Notes: generated by a model from the sequence alone, not told the origin. Positions 23,605-31,633 are shown, numbered from the stretch's first letter. The stretch: DNA of 33,931 nt from Terriglobia bacterium (GCA_036496425.1 DASXLG010000291.1:1-33931); one strand, 5' to 3'. Numbers and translations: made by a program.

Positions 23605-25099
23605 TCGCTGCTCCTCCTTGAAGTTTTGTCAATTCGGTCACGAATGAGCTGGCCCAATTGAATATGTTGGTTTCGGCGAGGTACTCTCGCATTGTATTGA
23701 GTCTGGCGGCTTTCTCGGCGGGGCGCATCGAAAGAGCCCGATGAATGGCGTTTGCGAAACTTTCGCGATCGAACGGATTGATCAACACCGCATCATGGAG
23801 TTCCCTTGCCGCTCCGGTAAACTGACTCAGGAGCAGCACTCCCCCTAAGTCGCCGCGAGCCGCCACGTATTCCTTCGCGACGAGGTTCATTCCATCATGC
23901 AGCGACGAGACGATGAGCACATCCGCTAATTTGTACAGCGCCAGCACTTCGTGGTAATCGAATGCCCTGCCGACGAAGACGATAGGTTCCCAGCCATTGA
24001 CGGAATGCTTCCAGTTGATCTGCTCGACGAGATGCCCGATCTCGTCATTCATTTCCTTATATTTCGTGATGTGTATCCGCGACGGAGAACCCACTTGAAC
24101 GAACACAAATCGCCCTTTGTAGTCGGGATATTTCTCGAGCAGCCGCGAGATGGCGAGCAGCCGCTCGGGGATACCTTTGGTGTAATCGATCCGGTCGACG
24201 CCAGCGATGACAGTCATGCCTTCCAAACCAAGCTCATTCACCAATTTATGGGCAATGGCCGCGACGGCCGGCTGCTGGACATCCGCAGACATACCGTCGA
24301 AGTCGACACCAATCGGAAATGGACGCACTCGTGTCCGGTGGCCCTTACGGGTGACGCTGGTCCGGTCCTGGTCGGTGTGCGAATCAATCTCTCTGGCGCA
24401 GGTCGCCAGAAAATTATCAGCATGGTAGCGCAGTTGGAATCCCAGAAGGTCGTTCGCCAGAAGTCCGTCGAGTATCTCTTCCCGCCAGCTGCATATGCGG
24501 AATGCTTCGGGATTCGGCCATGGAATGTGCCAGAATTGTCCGACGACAAGGTCCGGCCGGGCCTCCTTCAGATATTGCGGTAACAGGCTGAAGTGATAGT
24601 CCTGAATCCATATAAAGGCTTTGTCATTCCGGATCTCCTCAAGAACGGCGTCCGCAAACTTCCGGTTCACGAGACGATAGGTGTCCATGTCTTCAGCCCG
24701 GAATATGGGCCGCACAAACGAGATGTGGCAGAGCGGCCACAGAGCTTCATTGGAAAATCCGTAATAGTAGCCGGCGACTTCTTCCTTTGAAAGCCACACC
24801 CGCTTCAAAAGGTATTCGGGACGCTCGGATGGCACCTCGACGATGCCGCGATCATTCGACATGCTGCGATCGGCGCTGCCGTCGCCATGAGCCACCCATA
24901 GGGCGTGACACACTTTCGCCACGGGCTCCAGGCCGGTCACCAAACCGCTCACGGCACGTTTCGTTACGATCCGGCCTTCCCGCAAATGATGCGCGTACGG
25001 TTGCCGGTTAGACACGATCACGAGCCGGTGATCGGCAAATCGTTTATTGATGATTTCCTGAAGGCCGGTCTGACTTGACATCGGCGGATATAGCGTCAT
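23573..25099 (-). CDS. otsA: Trehalose-6-phosphate synthase (GT20)
   Basis: A 508-residue glycosyltransferase that makes trehalose 6-phosphate from a nucleotide-glucose donor and glucose 6-phosphate. GT20 hallmarks are LVIVSNRQPYAHH, WIQDYHFSLLPQYL, FWHIPWPNPEAF, the donor-phosphate-binding GVDRIDYTKGIPERL and HDGMNLVAKEYVA. Length is slightly above the roughly 470 residues of E. coli OtsA because of an N-terminal extension of about 20 residues. The ATG at 25099 has GGGAG about 10 nt upstream; an in-frame ATG six codons later is an alternative. It overlaps otsB and follows a small membrane protein gene by 54 nt. Confidence 0.95.
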   Translation of the reverse strand: MTLYPPMSSQTGLQEIINKRFADHRLVIVSNRQPYAHHLREGRIVTKRAVSGLVTGLEPVAKVCHALWVAHGDGSADRSMSNDRGIVEVPSERPEYLLKRVWLSKEEVAGYYYGFSNEALWPLCHISFVRPIFRAEDMDTYRLVNRKFADAVLEEIRNDKAFIWIQDYHFSLLPQYLKEARPDLVVGQFWHIPWPNPEAFRICSWREEILDGLLANDLLGFQLRYHADNFLATCAREIDSHTDQDRTSVTRKGHRTRVRPFPIGVDFDGMSADVQQPAVAAIAHKLVNELGLEGMTVIAGVDRIDYTKGIPERLLAISRLLEKYPDYKGRFVFVQVGSPSRIHITKYKEMNDEIGHLVEQINWKHSVNGWEPIVFVGRAFDYHEVLALYKLADVLIVSSLHDGMNLVAKEYVAARGDLGGVLLLSQFTGAARELHDAVLINPFDRESFANAIHRALSMRPAEKAARLNTMREYLAETNIFNWASSFVTELTKLQGGAASEAFQAQVSV

Positions 25100-25153
25100 T
25101 TGCGCGACTCTCCCTTCCAGAATTCCGTTCCGTTTAATGGTTCGAAATTGCGG

Positions 25154-25429
25154 CTAGCAGAGCAAAACGCAAATCATCGATAGCAGCAGGCGTGGTTTAC
25201 GCTTGGTTGGAGCGTCACGATACCATTGAGATGCAGCCTGCAGCGGCCGGCAGAAGAAGAGTGAAAAGACGAGAATCAGCGCGGTGGCCGACAAAAGCGC
25301 AAAGATAATCCACTCTATAAACAGGTATGCGATGGGCGTCGGTGTCACCGGGGAAAGAACGTCGAGGACGAATGCACACAAGGCGAGAAGAAGGATCAGC
25401 AGCGCCAGTTTTGCGTGACGTTCGTTCAT
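25154..25429 (-). CDS. Small two-helix membrane protein
   Basis: 91 residues with two hydrophobic segments (about 6-26 and 34-58) and a basic C-terminal stretch (RDAPTKRKPR) that should lie in the cytoplasm. No family recognised. The ATG at 25429 (MNERHAKLALLILLLALCAF) gives a compact membrane start; an upstream extension of 37 codons would carry non-membrane sequence through the promoter. It has its own candidate promoter with the -10 8 nt before the ATG. Immediately upstream of otsA, so it may be the first gene of the trehalose transcript. Confidence 0.6.
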   Translation of the reverse strand: MNERHAKLALLILLLALCAFVLDVLSPVTPTPIAYLFIEWIIFALLSATALILVFSLFFCRPLQAASQWYRDAPTKRKPRLLLSMICVLLC

Positions 25430-25437
25430 TGCTGGGC

Positions 25438-25467
25438 AGTGTATCCCATATGCTGCAGAACATTCAA
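25438..25467 (-). promoter_or_regulatory. Candidate promoter for the small membrane protein and otsAB
   Basis: On the minus strand TTGAAT (25467-25462) is followed after 18 nt by TACACT (25443-25438), which ends 8 nt before the ATG at 25429. A palindrome ATATCGT/ACGATAT with a 3-nt loop (25474-25490) sits just upstream of the -35 and could be a protein-binding site. Confidence 0.42.
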
Positions 25468-25616
25468 TGGCAGATATCGTGAAACGATATGCAGTGGTAA
25501 GCAGGGACAGACATTCTGGTGATCGCCGCATGGAAATCATCGGTTTGCGGCAGTGCGTGGAGACGTGCTTCGCATACGGAAAGCCGTTTCTCTACATCCG
25601 GCACTTCGAGTGTCAT
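25464..25616 (-). CDS. 50-residue ORF coupled to recQ
   Basis: An ATG overlaps the recQ stop in the 4-nt ATGA arrangement typical of coupled genes. It opens a 50-residue frame, MTLEVPDVEKRLSVCEARLH followed by ALPQTDDFHAAITRM and a Cys/His-rich end (HCISFHDICH). The first half could be a short helix. No homologue recognised. The coupling and composition support a real gene, but the length does not exclude chance. Its 3' end overlaps the candidate promoter of the next gene. Confidence 0.42.
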   Translation of the reverse strand: MTLEVPDVEKRLSVCEARLHALPQTDDFHAAITRMSVPAYHCISFHDICH

Positions 25617-27817
25617 GCCGGCGGCGCAGCGGCAGCGAGGCTCTCCAGATGAGCGACGACGATCCGGATCTGGTCGTAAGGCACTTTCTCCTGAAGCCTG
25701 TCGTAGATTGGTTTCAGGTAGACCGTTCCCAGCCCATTTGCCGCTTCGGCGACCTTTATATAGGTCTCACCGTCGACCCAGGCATCGACGCGCTCCACTT
25801 TCCGGGCCTTGATGAACTCGACCAGATAGCCGCAGGCGGTGCTTGACGCGCGTTCGGTGCGGGCAGCCACTTCCTGGAGGCTTTCACCGCGGGCGAACAT
25901 TTCAAAAGCAATCGCTTTAGCGTCATTCGGTTTGCGAGGTTCGGAGGGAGCTGTCCGCTTGCGATCGTCCTTCGCGGGAACGTCGTTATTTAACGTCAGG
26001 CCGTGACTTTTGCAGTATTCGCCGAGCGCGCCGAGGAATCTTTCGCCGAGGTCCGCGGCTTTCTTCTCGCCGATACCGCGAACGTGGAGCAGCGCGCTGG
26101 CCGAGCCGGGCCGCAGCCGCGCGAGGTCTCGAAGGGTGGCATCGCTGAACAGCACGAACGGCGGGACGCCCCGGTCGTCGGCGATATCGCGGCGGAGTTT
26201 GCGAAGGGTTTCGAACAGGCCGCGATCGACGCCTTCCCAGGACTCCTCGTCGAAGCGTGTCTTTCGAACTTTCGTCTTCGGCTCCAGAAGCTGCACGGGA
26301 CGCTGTCCGCGCATGACAGCCCAGGCCGCTTCGTTGAGCTTGAGGACCGGGCGGTCTCCCGGGGTTCGTTCGAGCAGGCCGCCGTCGACGAGCTGGTAAA
26401 CAATATTGGTCAGAGCCTTCCGCTCGGTGCCCTGCATGAGGCCATATGTCTTGACCTGCTGATGACCCCATCGGCGGATACGGTCGGTATCCGCGCCCAG
26501 CAGCACGTCGATGATGTGTTCGGCGCCGAAACGCTCGCCCGTGCGCGCGACACAAGACAGGATCTTCTGTGCCGTTACCGTGCCTTCGCGAAGTCCTTCG
26601 ACCTCGTTCAGGCAGACATCGCAGGCGCCGCACGGGCGGTCCGGCAGAGACTGGCCGAAATACGCCGAGAGCTGGCGATGCCGGCATTGAACGCCTGAAC
26701 AGAGCCGGCGCATATGATCGAGTAAAGTCCGGGAAGATTCGATGATGTCCTCCGGAGCCTCGGCATTCGCGGCCGCCTTTTCGATCAATGATTCCCAGCG
26801 CATCGCGTCCGCTGCGGAATACAGAAGGACGCACTCGGCTTCGAGCCCGTCGCGTCCGGCCCTCCCGGTTTCCTGTTGGTAATGCTCGATCGATTTCGGC
26901 ATGGCGGCATGGACGACCACGCGAACATCGCTCCGATCGATGCCCATGCCGAAGGCGACCGTCGCTACCACAACGTCGACGTCTTCGGACGCGAACTTGT
27001 CCTGAGCCTGACGGCGGTCGCCTGCATCCATTCCGGCATGATAGAAGACGGCGCGTACGCCTTTCTCGACCAGACTTCCGGCGATTCTTTCGGTGTCCTT
27101 GCGGCTGATGCAGTAGACGATGGCGGCTTCGCCCGAATGCCGGCTGAGGATCTCGCGCAACTGGACCTCGTCGTCCGTGCGCTGGATGATGCGATAGACG
27201 AGATTGGGCCTGTCGAACGTTCCGACGAGCACTGCAGGGTCGCGCAACTGAAGCTGCTTGACGATGTCCTGGCGCACCCGTTCGGTCGCCGTCGCCGTGT
27301 AAGCGTGAATGCTGGCCCGGGGAAACCGGCTCTTGAGCTCGGAGAGCTGGCGGTATTCCGGACGGAAATCGTGCCCCCAGTGGCTGATGCAATGCGCTTC
27401 ATCGATGGCAAATGCCCTCACTCCGGCATTCTCGATGAGCTGCAGGAACCGTGCAGTGAGCAGCCGCTCGGGCGCGACAAAGACCAGGCGGTAGTGTCCG
27501 TCGGCGATCTGCTCTTCGATCGAGCGCACAGCGCTATACGGCATGCCGCTGTAAAGCGCCGCCGCGGGATAACCGCATTCCCGAAGACCGTCGACCTGGT
27601 CCTTCATCAGGGAAATCAGCGGAGAGACGACAATATCCGTCCGGCCCGCCAGCTCCGGCGGAACCTGGTAACAGAGGGATTTGCCTCCCCCGGTCGGCAT
27701 CACTACCAGTGAATCCTGGTGCTCCAGGCCCGCGCGGATCGCCTCGTCCTGAAGAGGACGGAGTTCCGAAAAACCCCAGTAACGCTTTACGGTCGAGAGG
27801 ATCGCGTCAGTAGACAT
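25613..27817 (-). CDS. recQ: ATP-dependent DNA helicase RecQ
   Basis: A 734-residue 3'-5' DNA helicase of recombination and repair; cytoplasmic. Walker A is PTGGGKSLCYQVP at about 42-55, the DEAH box is AIDEAHCISHWGHDFRPEY and helicase motif VI is HYQQETGRAGRDG. The four zinc-binding cysteines are in CRHRQLSAYFGQ and then PCGACDVC. RQC follows, then an HRDC domain at about 535-615 (ALLHVRGIGEKKAADLGERF). The last roughly 110 residues carry a helix-turn-helix-like segment (GESLQEVAARTERASSTACG) seen in some RecQ proteins but not E. coli RecQ. ATG at 27817; TAAAAT lies 6 nt upstream and no Shine-Dalgarno is seen. A TTG one codon earlier is less likely. Confidence 0.95.
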   Translation of the reverse strand: MSTDAILSTVKRYWGFSELRPLQDEAIRAGLEHQDSLVVMPTGGGKSLCYQVPPELAGRTDIVVSPLISLMKDQVDGLRECGYPAAALYSGMPYSAVRSIEEQIADGHYRLVFVAPERLLTARFLQLIENAGVRAFAIDEAHCISHWGHDFRPEYRQLSELKSRFPRASIHAYTATATERVRQDIVKQLQLRDPAVLVGTFDRPNLVYRIIQRTDDEVQLREILSRHSGEAAIVYCISRKDTERIAGSLVEKGVRAVFYHAGMDAGDRRQAQDKFASEDVDVVVATVAFGMGIDRSDVRVVVHAAMPKSIEHYQQETGRAGRDGLEAECVLLYSAADAMRWESLIEKAAANAEAPEDIIESSRTLLDHMRRLCSGVQCRHRQLSAYFGQSLPDRPCGACDVCLNEVEGLREGTVTAQKILSCVARTGERFGAEHIIDVLLGADTDRIRRWGHQQVKTYGLMQGTERKALTNIVYQLVDGGLLERTPGDRPVLKLNEAAWAVMRGQRPVQLLEPKTKVRKTRFDEESWEGVDRGLFETLRKLRRDIADDRGVPPFVLFSDATLRDLARLRPGSASALLHVRGIGEKKAADLGERFLGALGEYCKSHGLTLNNDVPAKDDRKRTAPSEPRKPNDAKAIAFEMFARGESLQEVAARTERASSTACGYLVEFIKARKVERVDAWVDGETYIKVAEAANGLGTVYLKPIYDRLQEKVPYDQIRIVVAHLESLAAAAPPA

Positions 27818-27823
27818 CAAAGC

Positions 27824-27829
27824 ATTTTA
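27824..27829 (-). promoter_or_regulatory. -10-like hexamer abutting the recQ start
   Basis: TAAAAT on the minus strand ends 6 nt before the recQ ATG; no Shine-Dalgarno and no good -35. Confidence 0.33.
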
Positions 27830-27845
27830 CGATGAACTCGATAAC

Positions 27846-28061
27846 TCAACGGCGGGATGGCGCAGGCTCCAACGGGATGCTTTTCTGTCCAGGTTTCCAA
27901 AAGCCGCGCGCCGACGCTCGCAGGAACTCGACGCTGACCGGTTCCCGATCATCGCCATAGGAAATGACGAGCCCTCCCGGTTCTTCGATCGCGTCGACCG
28001 GCGGCCCTGACCGAACAATTATAGTCAGAACATCGGCCTCCTCGTCGTATTCAACTCGCAT
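27846..28061 (-). CDS. DUF2283 family protein, likely antitoxin-like partner
   Basis: 71 residues matching the small DUF2283 fold: VEYDEEADVLTIIVRSG, then GGLVISYGDDREPVSVEFLRASAR. These proteins are often encoded next to DUF4258 genes, and the pair is thought of as toxin-antitoxin-like, though function is not settled. The ATG at 28061 shares its A with the last base of the upstream DUF4258 TGA (TGATG) and has GGAGG 4 nt upstream, supporting translational coupling. Intact, unlike its neighbour. Confidence 0.8.
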   Translation of the reverse strand: MRVEYDEEADVLTIIVRSGPPVDAIEEPGGLVISYGDDREPVSVEFLRASARGFWKPGQKSIPLEPAPSRR

Positions 28062-28325
28062 CACGCCTCCCAGTAACGGTGAATTCGGCTTGTCCGATAG
28101 ACTGTCACAATCGTTCGTGCGCCTTCAACTTCAAAGAACGGCCCGCGCAGCAGGCCGCTTTCGAACCTGCTTTGCGCTACCCATAAGTCGGGCATGCCCG
28201 GTCACGATTTGTTCTGGACGGCGGATGAGGGCTTCGACTTGCCCCTGAGTGACCCCACGCTTTTTGGACCACTCTATGAGTCTGCGCCTTGCGTGGTCGG
28301 TCCATACAACTTCCACAGAACCCAA
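28061..28325 (-). pseudogene. DUF4258-like toxin-type gene with a single-base frameshift
   Basis: The 5' part reads VEVVWTDHARRRLIEWSKKR and VEALIRRPEQIVTGHARLMG, the DUF4258 pattern, up to AKQVRKR. That frame then ends early after 64 codons. Dropping one base near 28155 (in CGGCC) restores LLRGPFFEVEG, ARTIVTVYRTSRIHRYWEA and a TGA that overlaps the DUF2283 ATG, giving an ordinary 87-residue protein. This could be a true mutation, a sequencing error or, less likely, programmed shifting. The start is uncertain: TTG at 28325 or GTG at 28316, neither with a clear Shine-Dalgarno. Confidence 0.72.
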
Positions 28326-28581
28326 AAGGCAAGTGTGCTGCCGGAAAACTCGCTTTGAAGCCGCTGAAAAGGAAGGAGAACGTCCGACAATTGTCGCGAT
28401 GTCGCCGATTCACTGGTCGCATAAACTTCGGACTTCTGAATTGGCAGCGGCAGCCTGCAATAACCCTCCGCTCCCGCTTCGGCCCACGGTATCGTTCAGG
28501 CCTCACAGCCTGTCGCGCATGCGATACAAGATGTAACACTACAATGCGTAACAAGAAATCACATGCTATGAAACCCAGCGC

Positions 28582-29592
28582 TCACGCGCTCCACATCTCC
28601 TCAATCTCCCGCATGACGGAGGCCGGAGAAATATTTTCGATCGGATTGGCGCGCAAGAAGCGGGAGCGCTCTCCGGTCGGGCGAAAGTGTTCGGGATAGC
28701 CGACACTGAAGAGTCCCAGCGTCGGGACGCCCACGGCCGGTCCGATGTGCATCGGGCCGGTATCGTTACTGACGAGGACATGGGAGCGCGCGATCAGCGC
28801 CGCGAGTTGCGGGATCGACACGTCCGTGAAGACGGATATACGGTCCTGCGCTGCGCACAGGCGCGCCACTTGTCGCGCGCTTTCCGATTCCGGCAATCCC
28901 GCCAGCACAGCGACCGATGCTCCGAACTTCTCGATTACGAAATCCGCGACACGTGCGAAATGTGCTGCCGGCCATCTGCGGACCGCAACCGGAGCGCCGA
29001 CGTAGAGCGTGACGATCTTGCCGCCGGGAACAGCTTCCGCAGCCCATGCGCGCTCCGCTTCCGGTATGACCAGGGGCGCATCGCATAGCACCGCTTCCGC
29101 TTTTCTGTCTTGCGCCGCCGCCGCCGCCACGAGCCGAAACATTTCGGCCACATGAAGTTGCTTGTCCTCGAGAACAGGCGGCAGGTTAAAACACCACGAC
29201 AGGTACGCTTTCCGGTAGCGCTTCATGCCGAGCCGGTACCGGGCCCCCGACAGCCTTGCCAGAAGGTTCGTCTCGCGAAAGCTGAGAAAGTCGATCACCA
29301 GATCAAAGCGGCGCCGGCGGATATCCGCAACCAGCCTGGCCATGGCGCTCAATGTGCCAAGGATCGGGCCGTCCCGCATGGTCAGCCGGTCCACCGTAAT
29401 CACTTCATCAACGTAGGGACACATCCCGGCGAGCGGAGCGCAGCGCTCGTCGGTCAGGAGCGTGAGCCGCGCGGCGGGATAGGCGGCTTTCAAACGTCCG
29501 AGCGCAGGAAGCAACAGGACGACGTCGCCAAGACGCATGAAGCGGATGGCCAGAATTTGCCTGGGAGGATCAGTTTCGAGAAATTGCCGCAT
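28582..29592 (-). CDS. Glycosyltransferase family 9 (heptosyltransferase-like)
   Basis: A 336-residue GT9 protein, the family of ADP-heptose:LPS heptosyltransferases (WaaC, WaaF, RfaQ-like) that build lipopolysaccharide core on the cytoplasmic side of the inner membrane. Visible motifs are ILAIRFMRLGDVVLLLPALG at the N-terminus, ARLTLLTDERCAPL, and the donor-site SNDTGPMHIGPAVGVPTLGLF at about 275-295. The acceptor cannot be named from sequence. The ATG at 29592 lacks a clear Shine-Dalgarno. No other LPS genes are adjacent; it is divergent from an MFS transporter. Confidence 0.87.
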   Translation of the reverse strand: MRQFLETDPPRQILAIRFMRLGDVVLLLPALGRLKAAYPAARLTLLTDERCAPLAGMCPYVDEVITVDRLTMRDGPILGTLSAMARLVADIRRRRFDLVIDFLSFRETNLLARLSGARYRLGMKRYRKAYLSWCFNLPPVLEDKQLHVAEMFRLVAAAAAQDRKAEAVLCDAPLVIPEAERAWAAEAVPGGKIVTLYVGAPVAVRRWPAAHFARVADFVIEKFGASVAVLAGLPESESARQVARLCAAQDRISVFTDVSIPQLAALIARSHVLVSNDTGPMHIGPAVGVPTLGLFSVGYPEHFRPTGERSRFLRANPIENISPASVMREIEEMWSA

Positions 29593-29659
29593 GCGCCAGA
29601 TGTCTAATTATCACTTTTCTGGGGAACGGCCGCGCAAAAGCGTTATCCTCCCGAGTTAA

Positions 29660-30997
29660 ATGAGCAGCAGCAACAATCCACCTTCCATCCGTCTCATCGC
29701 GTTTGCGAGTCTGATCGGCACCACAATCGAATGGTACGACTTCTTTTTGTATGGTACGGCGGCGGCGCTCGTACTCAACAAGCTGTTCTTCCCGACATTT
29801 GATCCCATAAGCGGCACACTCGCAGCATTGGCGACATACTCCGTGGGTTTTGTCGCGCGGCCGGTCGGCGGCGTCGTCATCGGGCATTACGGCGACCGCA
29901 TCGGCCGGAAATCGATGCTCGTCCTGACGCTGGTCTTGATGGGTCTCGCGACGTTCCTGATCGGATTGCTGCCGACCTATGCGGTGATCGGGCCGCTGGC
30001 GCCGGCGCTTCTGGTTTTTCTGAGGTTCGCTCAAGGATTCGGCGTCGGCGGAGAATGGGGAGGGGCGGTCCTGATGGCCGTCGAACATGCACCGCCAGGG
30101 AAGCGGGGATTTTATGGCAGCTGGCCGCAGATCGGCGTGCCCGCGGGCCTCTTGATCGCCAATTTCGTCTACCGGCCGCTCTCGCGAATGCCGCAGGACG
30201 CGTTTCTGGCCTGGGGATGGCGTGTGCCGTTCATCCTGAGCATCGTGCTGGTGGCCGTAGGCCTTGTTATCCGCATCCGGATTCTGGAGACGCCGGCGTT
30301 TACCCGGATGAAAGAAACGAAGCAGGAGTCCCGCCAGCCGATTCTCGAAGTATTGAAGCGTTATCCGAAAGAAGTGCTCCTGGCGATGGGCGCAAGGCTT
30401 GCGGAAAATGGCGCGTTCTATCTGTATACGGTATTCGTGCTGGTCTACGCCACCCAGCACGTGCACATGGATGCGAGCATCGTGCTGGGCGCCCTGATTC
30501 TGGCCGCTGCCGTGGAACTCGCTGCGATTCCGATGTACGGCGCGCTGACCGACCGTATCGGCCGCAGGCCGGTTTATCTGTGGGGCGGCATCATGACGGC
30601 GCTGCTCGCGTATCCGACATTTCGAATGATCGATACGGCGTCACCATGGATGGTTCGCTTGTCGCTTCTACTGGCGTTGTCTCTGAGCCATGCCGCAATG
30701 TATGCCCCGCAAGGCGCTTTCTTCTCCGAACTTTTCGGGACTCATGTCCGATACAGTGGAGCCTCGCTGGGCGCGCAGCTTTCATCGGTGCTCGCCGGCG
30801 GCCTTTCGCCGCTGATCGCGACATCCCTGCTGCAGCATGGATTTGGCCGCGGCGCGCTGTCGCTCTATTTGATCGGAATGGCTGTGATCACAATTGTGGC
30901 GGTGCTGGTGGCGACCGAGACGATGCATCACGATTTAGGGGCAGAAACACAAGAAGCACAAACGCAACACAAGCAGCGCAAGATGACTCCTGCCTGA
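29660..30997 (+). CDS. MFS transporter, metabolite:H+ symporter (MHS) type
   Basis: 445 residues with twelve predicted membrane helices. The start IRLIAFASLIGTTIEWYDFF and the loop-2/3 motif GHYGDRIGRKSML place it in the MHS group (ProP, KgtP and ShiA relatives), which import organic acids or osmolytes with protons. LRFAQGFGVGGEWGGAVLM and the second-half GALTDRIGRRPVYLWGG are also typical. The substrate cannot be assigned. No Shine-Dalgarno; TATCCT lies 10 nt before the ATG. The last roughly 15 residues (TQEAQTQHKQRKMTPA) are encoded by the left arm of repeat A copy 5, so the original C-terminus may have been replaced. Confidence 0.88.
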   Translation: MSSSNNPPSIRLIAFASLIGTTIEWYDFFLYGTAAALVLNKLFFPTFDPISGTLAALATYSVGFVARPVGGVVIGHYGDRIGRKSMLVLTLVLMGLATFLIGLLPTYAVIGPLAPALLVFLRFAQGFGVGGEWGGAVLMAVEHAPPGKRGFYGSWPQIGVPAGLLIANFVYRPLSRMPQDAFLAWGWRVPFILSIVLVAVGLVIRIRILETPAFTRMKETKQESRQPILEVLKRYPKEVLLAMGARLAENGAFYLYTVFVLVYATQHVHMDASIVLGALILAAAVELAAIPMYGALTDRIGRRPVYLWGGIMTALLAYPTFRMIDTASPWMVRLSLLLALSLSHAAMYAPQGAFFSELFGTHVRYSGASLGAQLSSVLAGGLSPLIATSLLQHGFGRGALSLYLIGMAVITIVAVLVATETMHHDLGAETQEAQTQHKQRKMTPA

Positions 30998-31036
30998 CTG
31001 ATCTTGTGTCTCTTGTGCTCCTTGTGTTCCGGTTCC
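30938..31036. repeat. Palindromic repeat, family A copy 5
   Basis: The left arm (AACACAAGAAGCACAA onwards, about 30945) pairs imperfectly with the right arm ending CTTGTGTTCCGGTTCCC at 31037. The left arm has diverged more and contains the end of the MFS gene; the right end abuts the recR stop. It sits between convergent genes. Confidence 0.85.
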
Positions 31037-31633
31037 CTACAGTTCGCGCCGGCCTTCCAACGCCTTCGCCATGGTTACCTCGTCGGCATATTCCAGATCG
31101 CCGCCGACGGGCAGACCCAATCCAAGCCGCGTGACGCGGATTCCGAGCGGTTTGATCAGGCGGGAAAGATACATTGCCGTGGTTTCGCCTTCGACGTTGG
31201 GATTGGTTGCGACGATGACCTCTTCAACCGTGCCGGCCTGGAGCCTTTTCAGAAGCGAAGCGATGGCGAGTTGATCCGGACTTATGCCTTTGAGCGGTGA
31301 AATGGAGCCCATCAGGACGTGATAGCGTCCTTTGAATTCGTGCGTCTTTTCGACAGGAAGAATATTGTTCGATTCCTCGACCACGCAGAGCACGCTATCG
31401 GAGCGCGAAGGGTGCGTGCAGAACTGGCACGGGTCGACGTCCGTCAGGTTGTTGCAGGTCGAGCAGCGGCGGATGGACCGCTTCACTTCGAGGATCGTTT
31501 CCGCAAGCGCCGTGGCATCCGTCTGATCCATTTTCAAGACGAAGAACGCGAGGCGCTGCGCGGATTTCGTGCCGATGCCGGGAAGTTTCTTGAATTGTTC
31601 GACGAGCCGGCTGACGGGTTCTGCGACGTCCAT
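31037..31633 (-). CDS. recR: Recombination mediator RecR
   Basis: RecR, 198 residues, which acts with RecF and RecO to load RecA onto gapped DNA. It has an N-terminal helix-hairpin-helix (LPGIGTKSAQRLAFFVLK), a four-cysteine zinc finger CSTCNNLTDVDPCQFC and a TOPRIM domain (CVVEESNNILPVEK). Normal length. Its ATG follows the ybaB stop directly (TAGATG), so it is translationally coupled. Confidence 0.97.
   Translation of the reverse strand: MDVAEPVSRLVEQFKKLPGIGTKSAQRLAFFVLKMDQTDATALAETILEVKRSIRRCSTCNNLTDVDPCQFCTHPSRSDSVLCVVEESNNILPVEKTHEFKGRYHVLMGSISPLKGISPDQLAIASLLKRLQAGTVEEVIVATNPNVEGETTAMYLSRLIKPLGIRVTRLGLGLPVGGDLEYADEVTMAKALEGRREL

Noticed and set aside
26876-27712. 278-codon plus-strand ORF opposite recQ
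   Set aside because: Antisense shadow of the RecQ helicase domains; no recognisable motif.
28326-28581. A gene between the DUF4258 and GT9 genes
   Set aside because: Open frames in this 256-bp gap have no start signal or recognisable composition; I see no gene, only possible promoter sequence.
11542-31036. CRISPR array made of the 9-nt repeats
   Set aside because: The units are contiguous inside hairpin arms with no unique spacers, and copies are kilobases apart; no cas genes.
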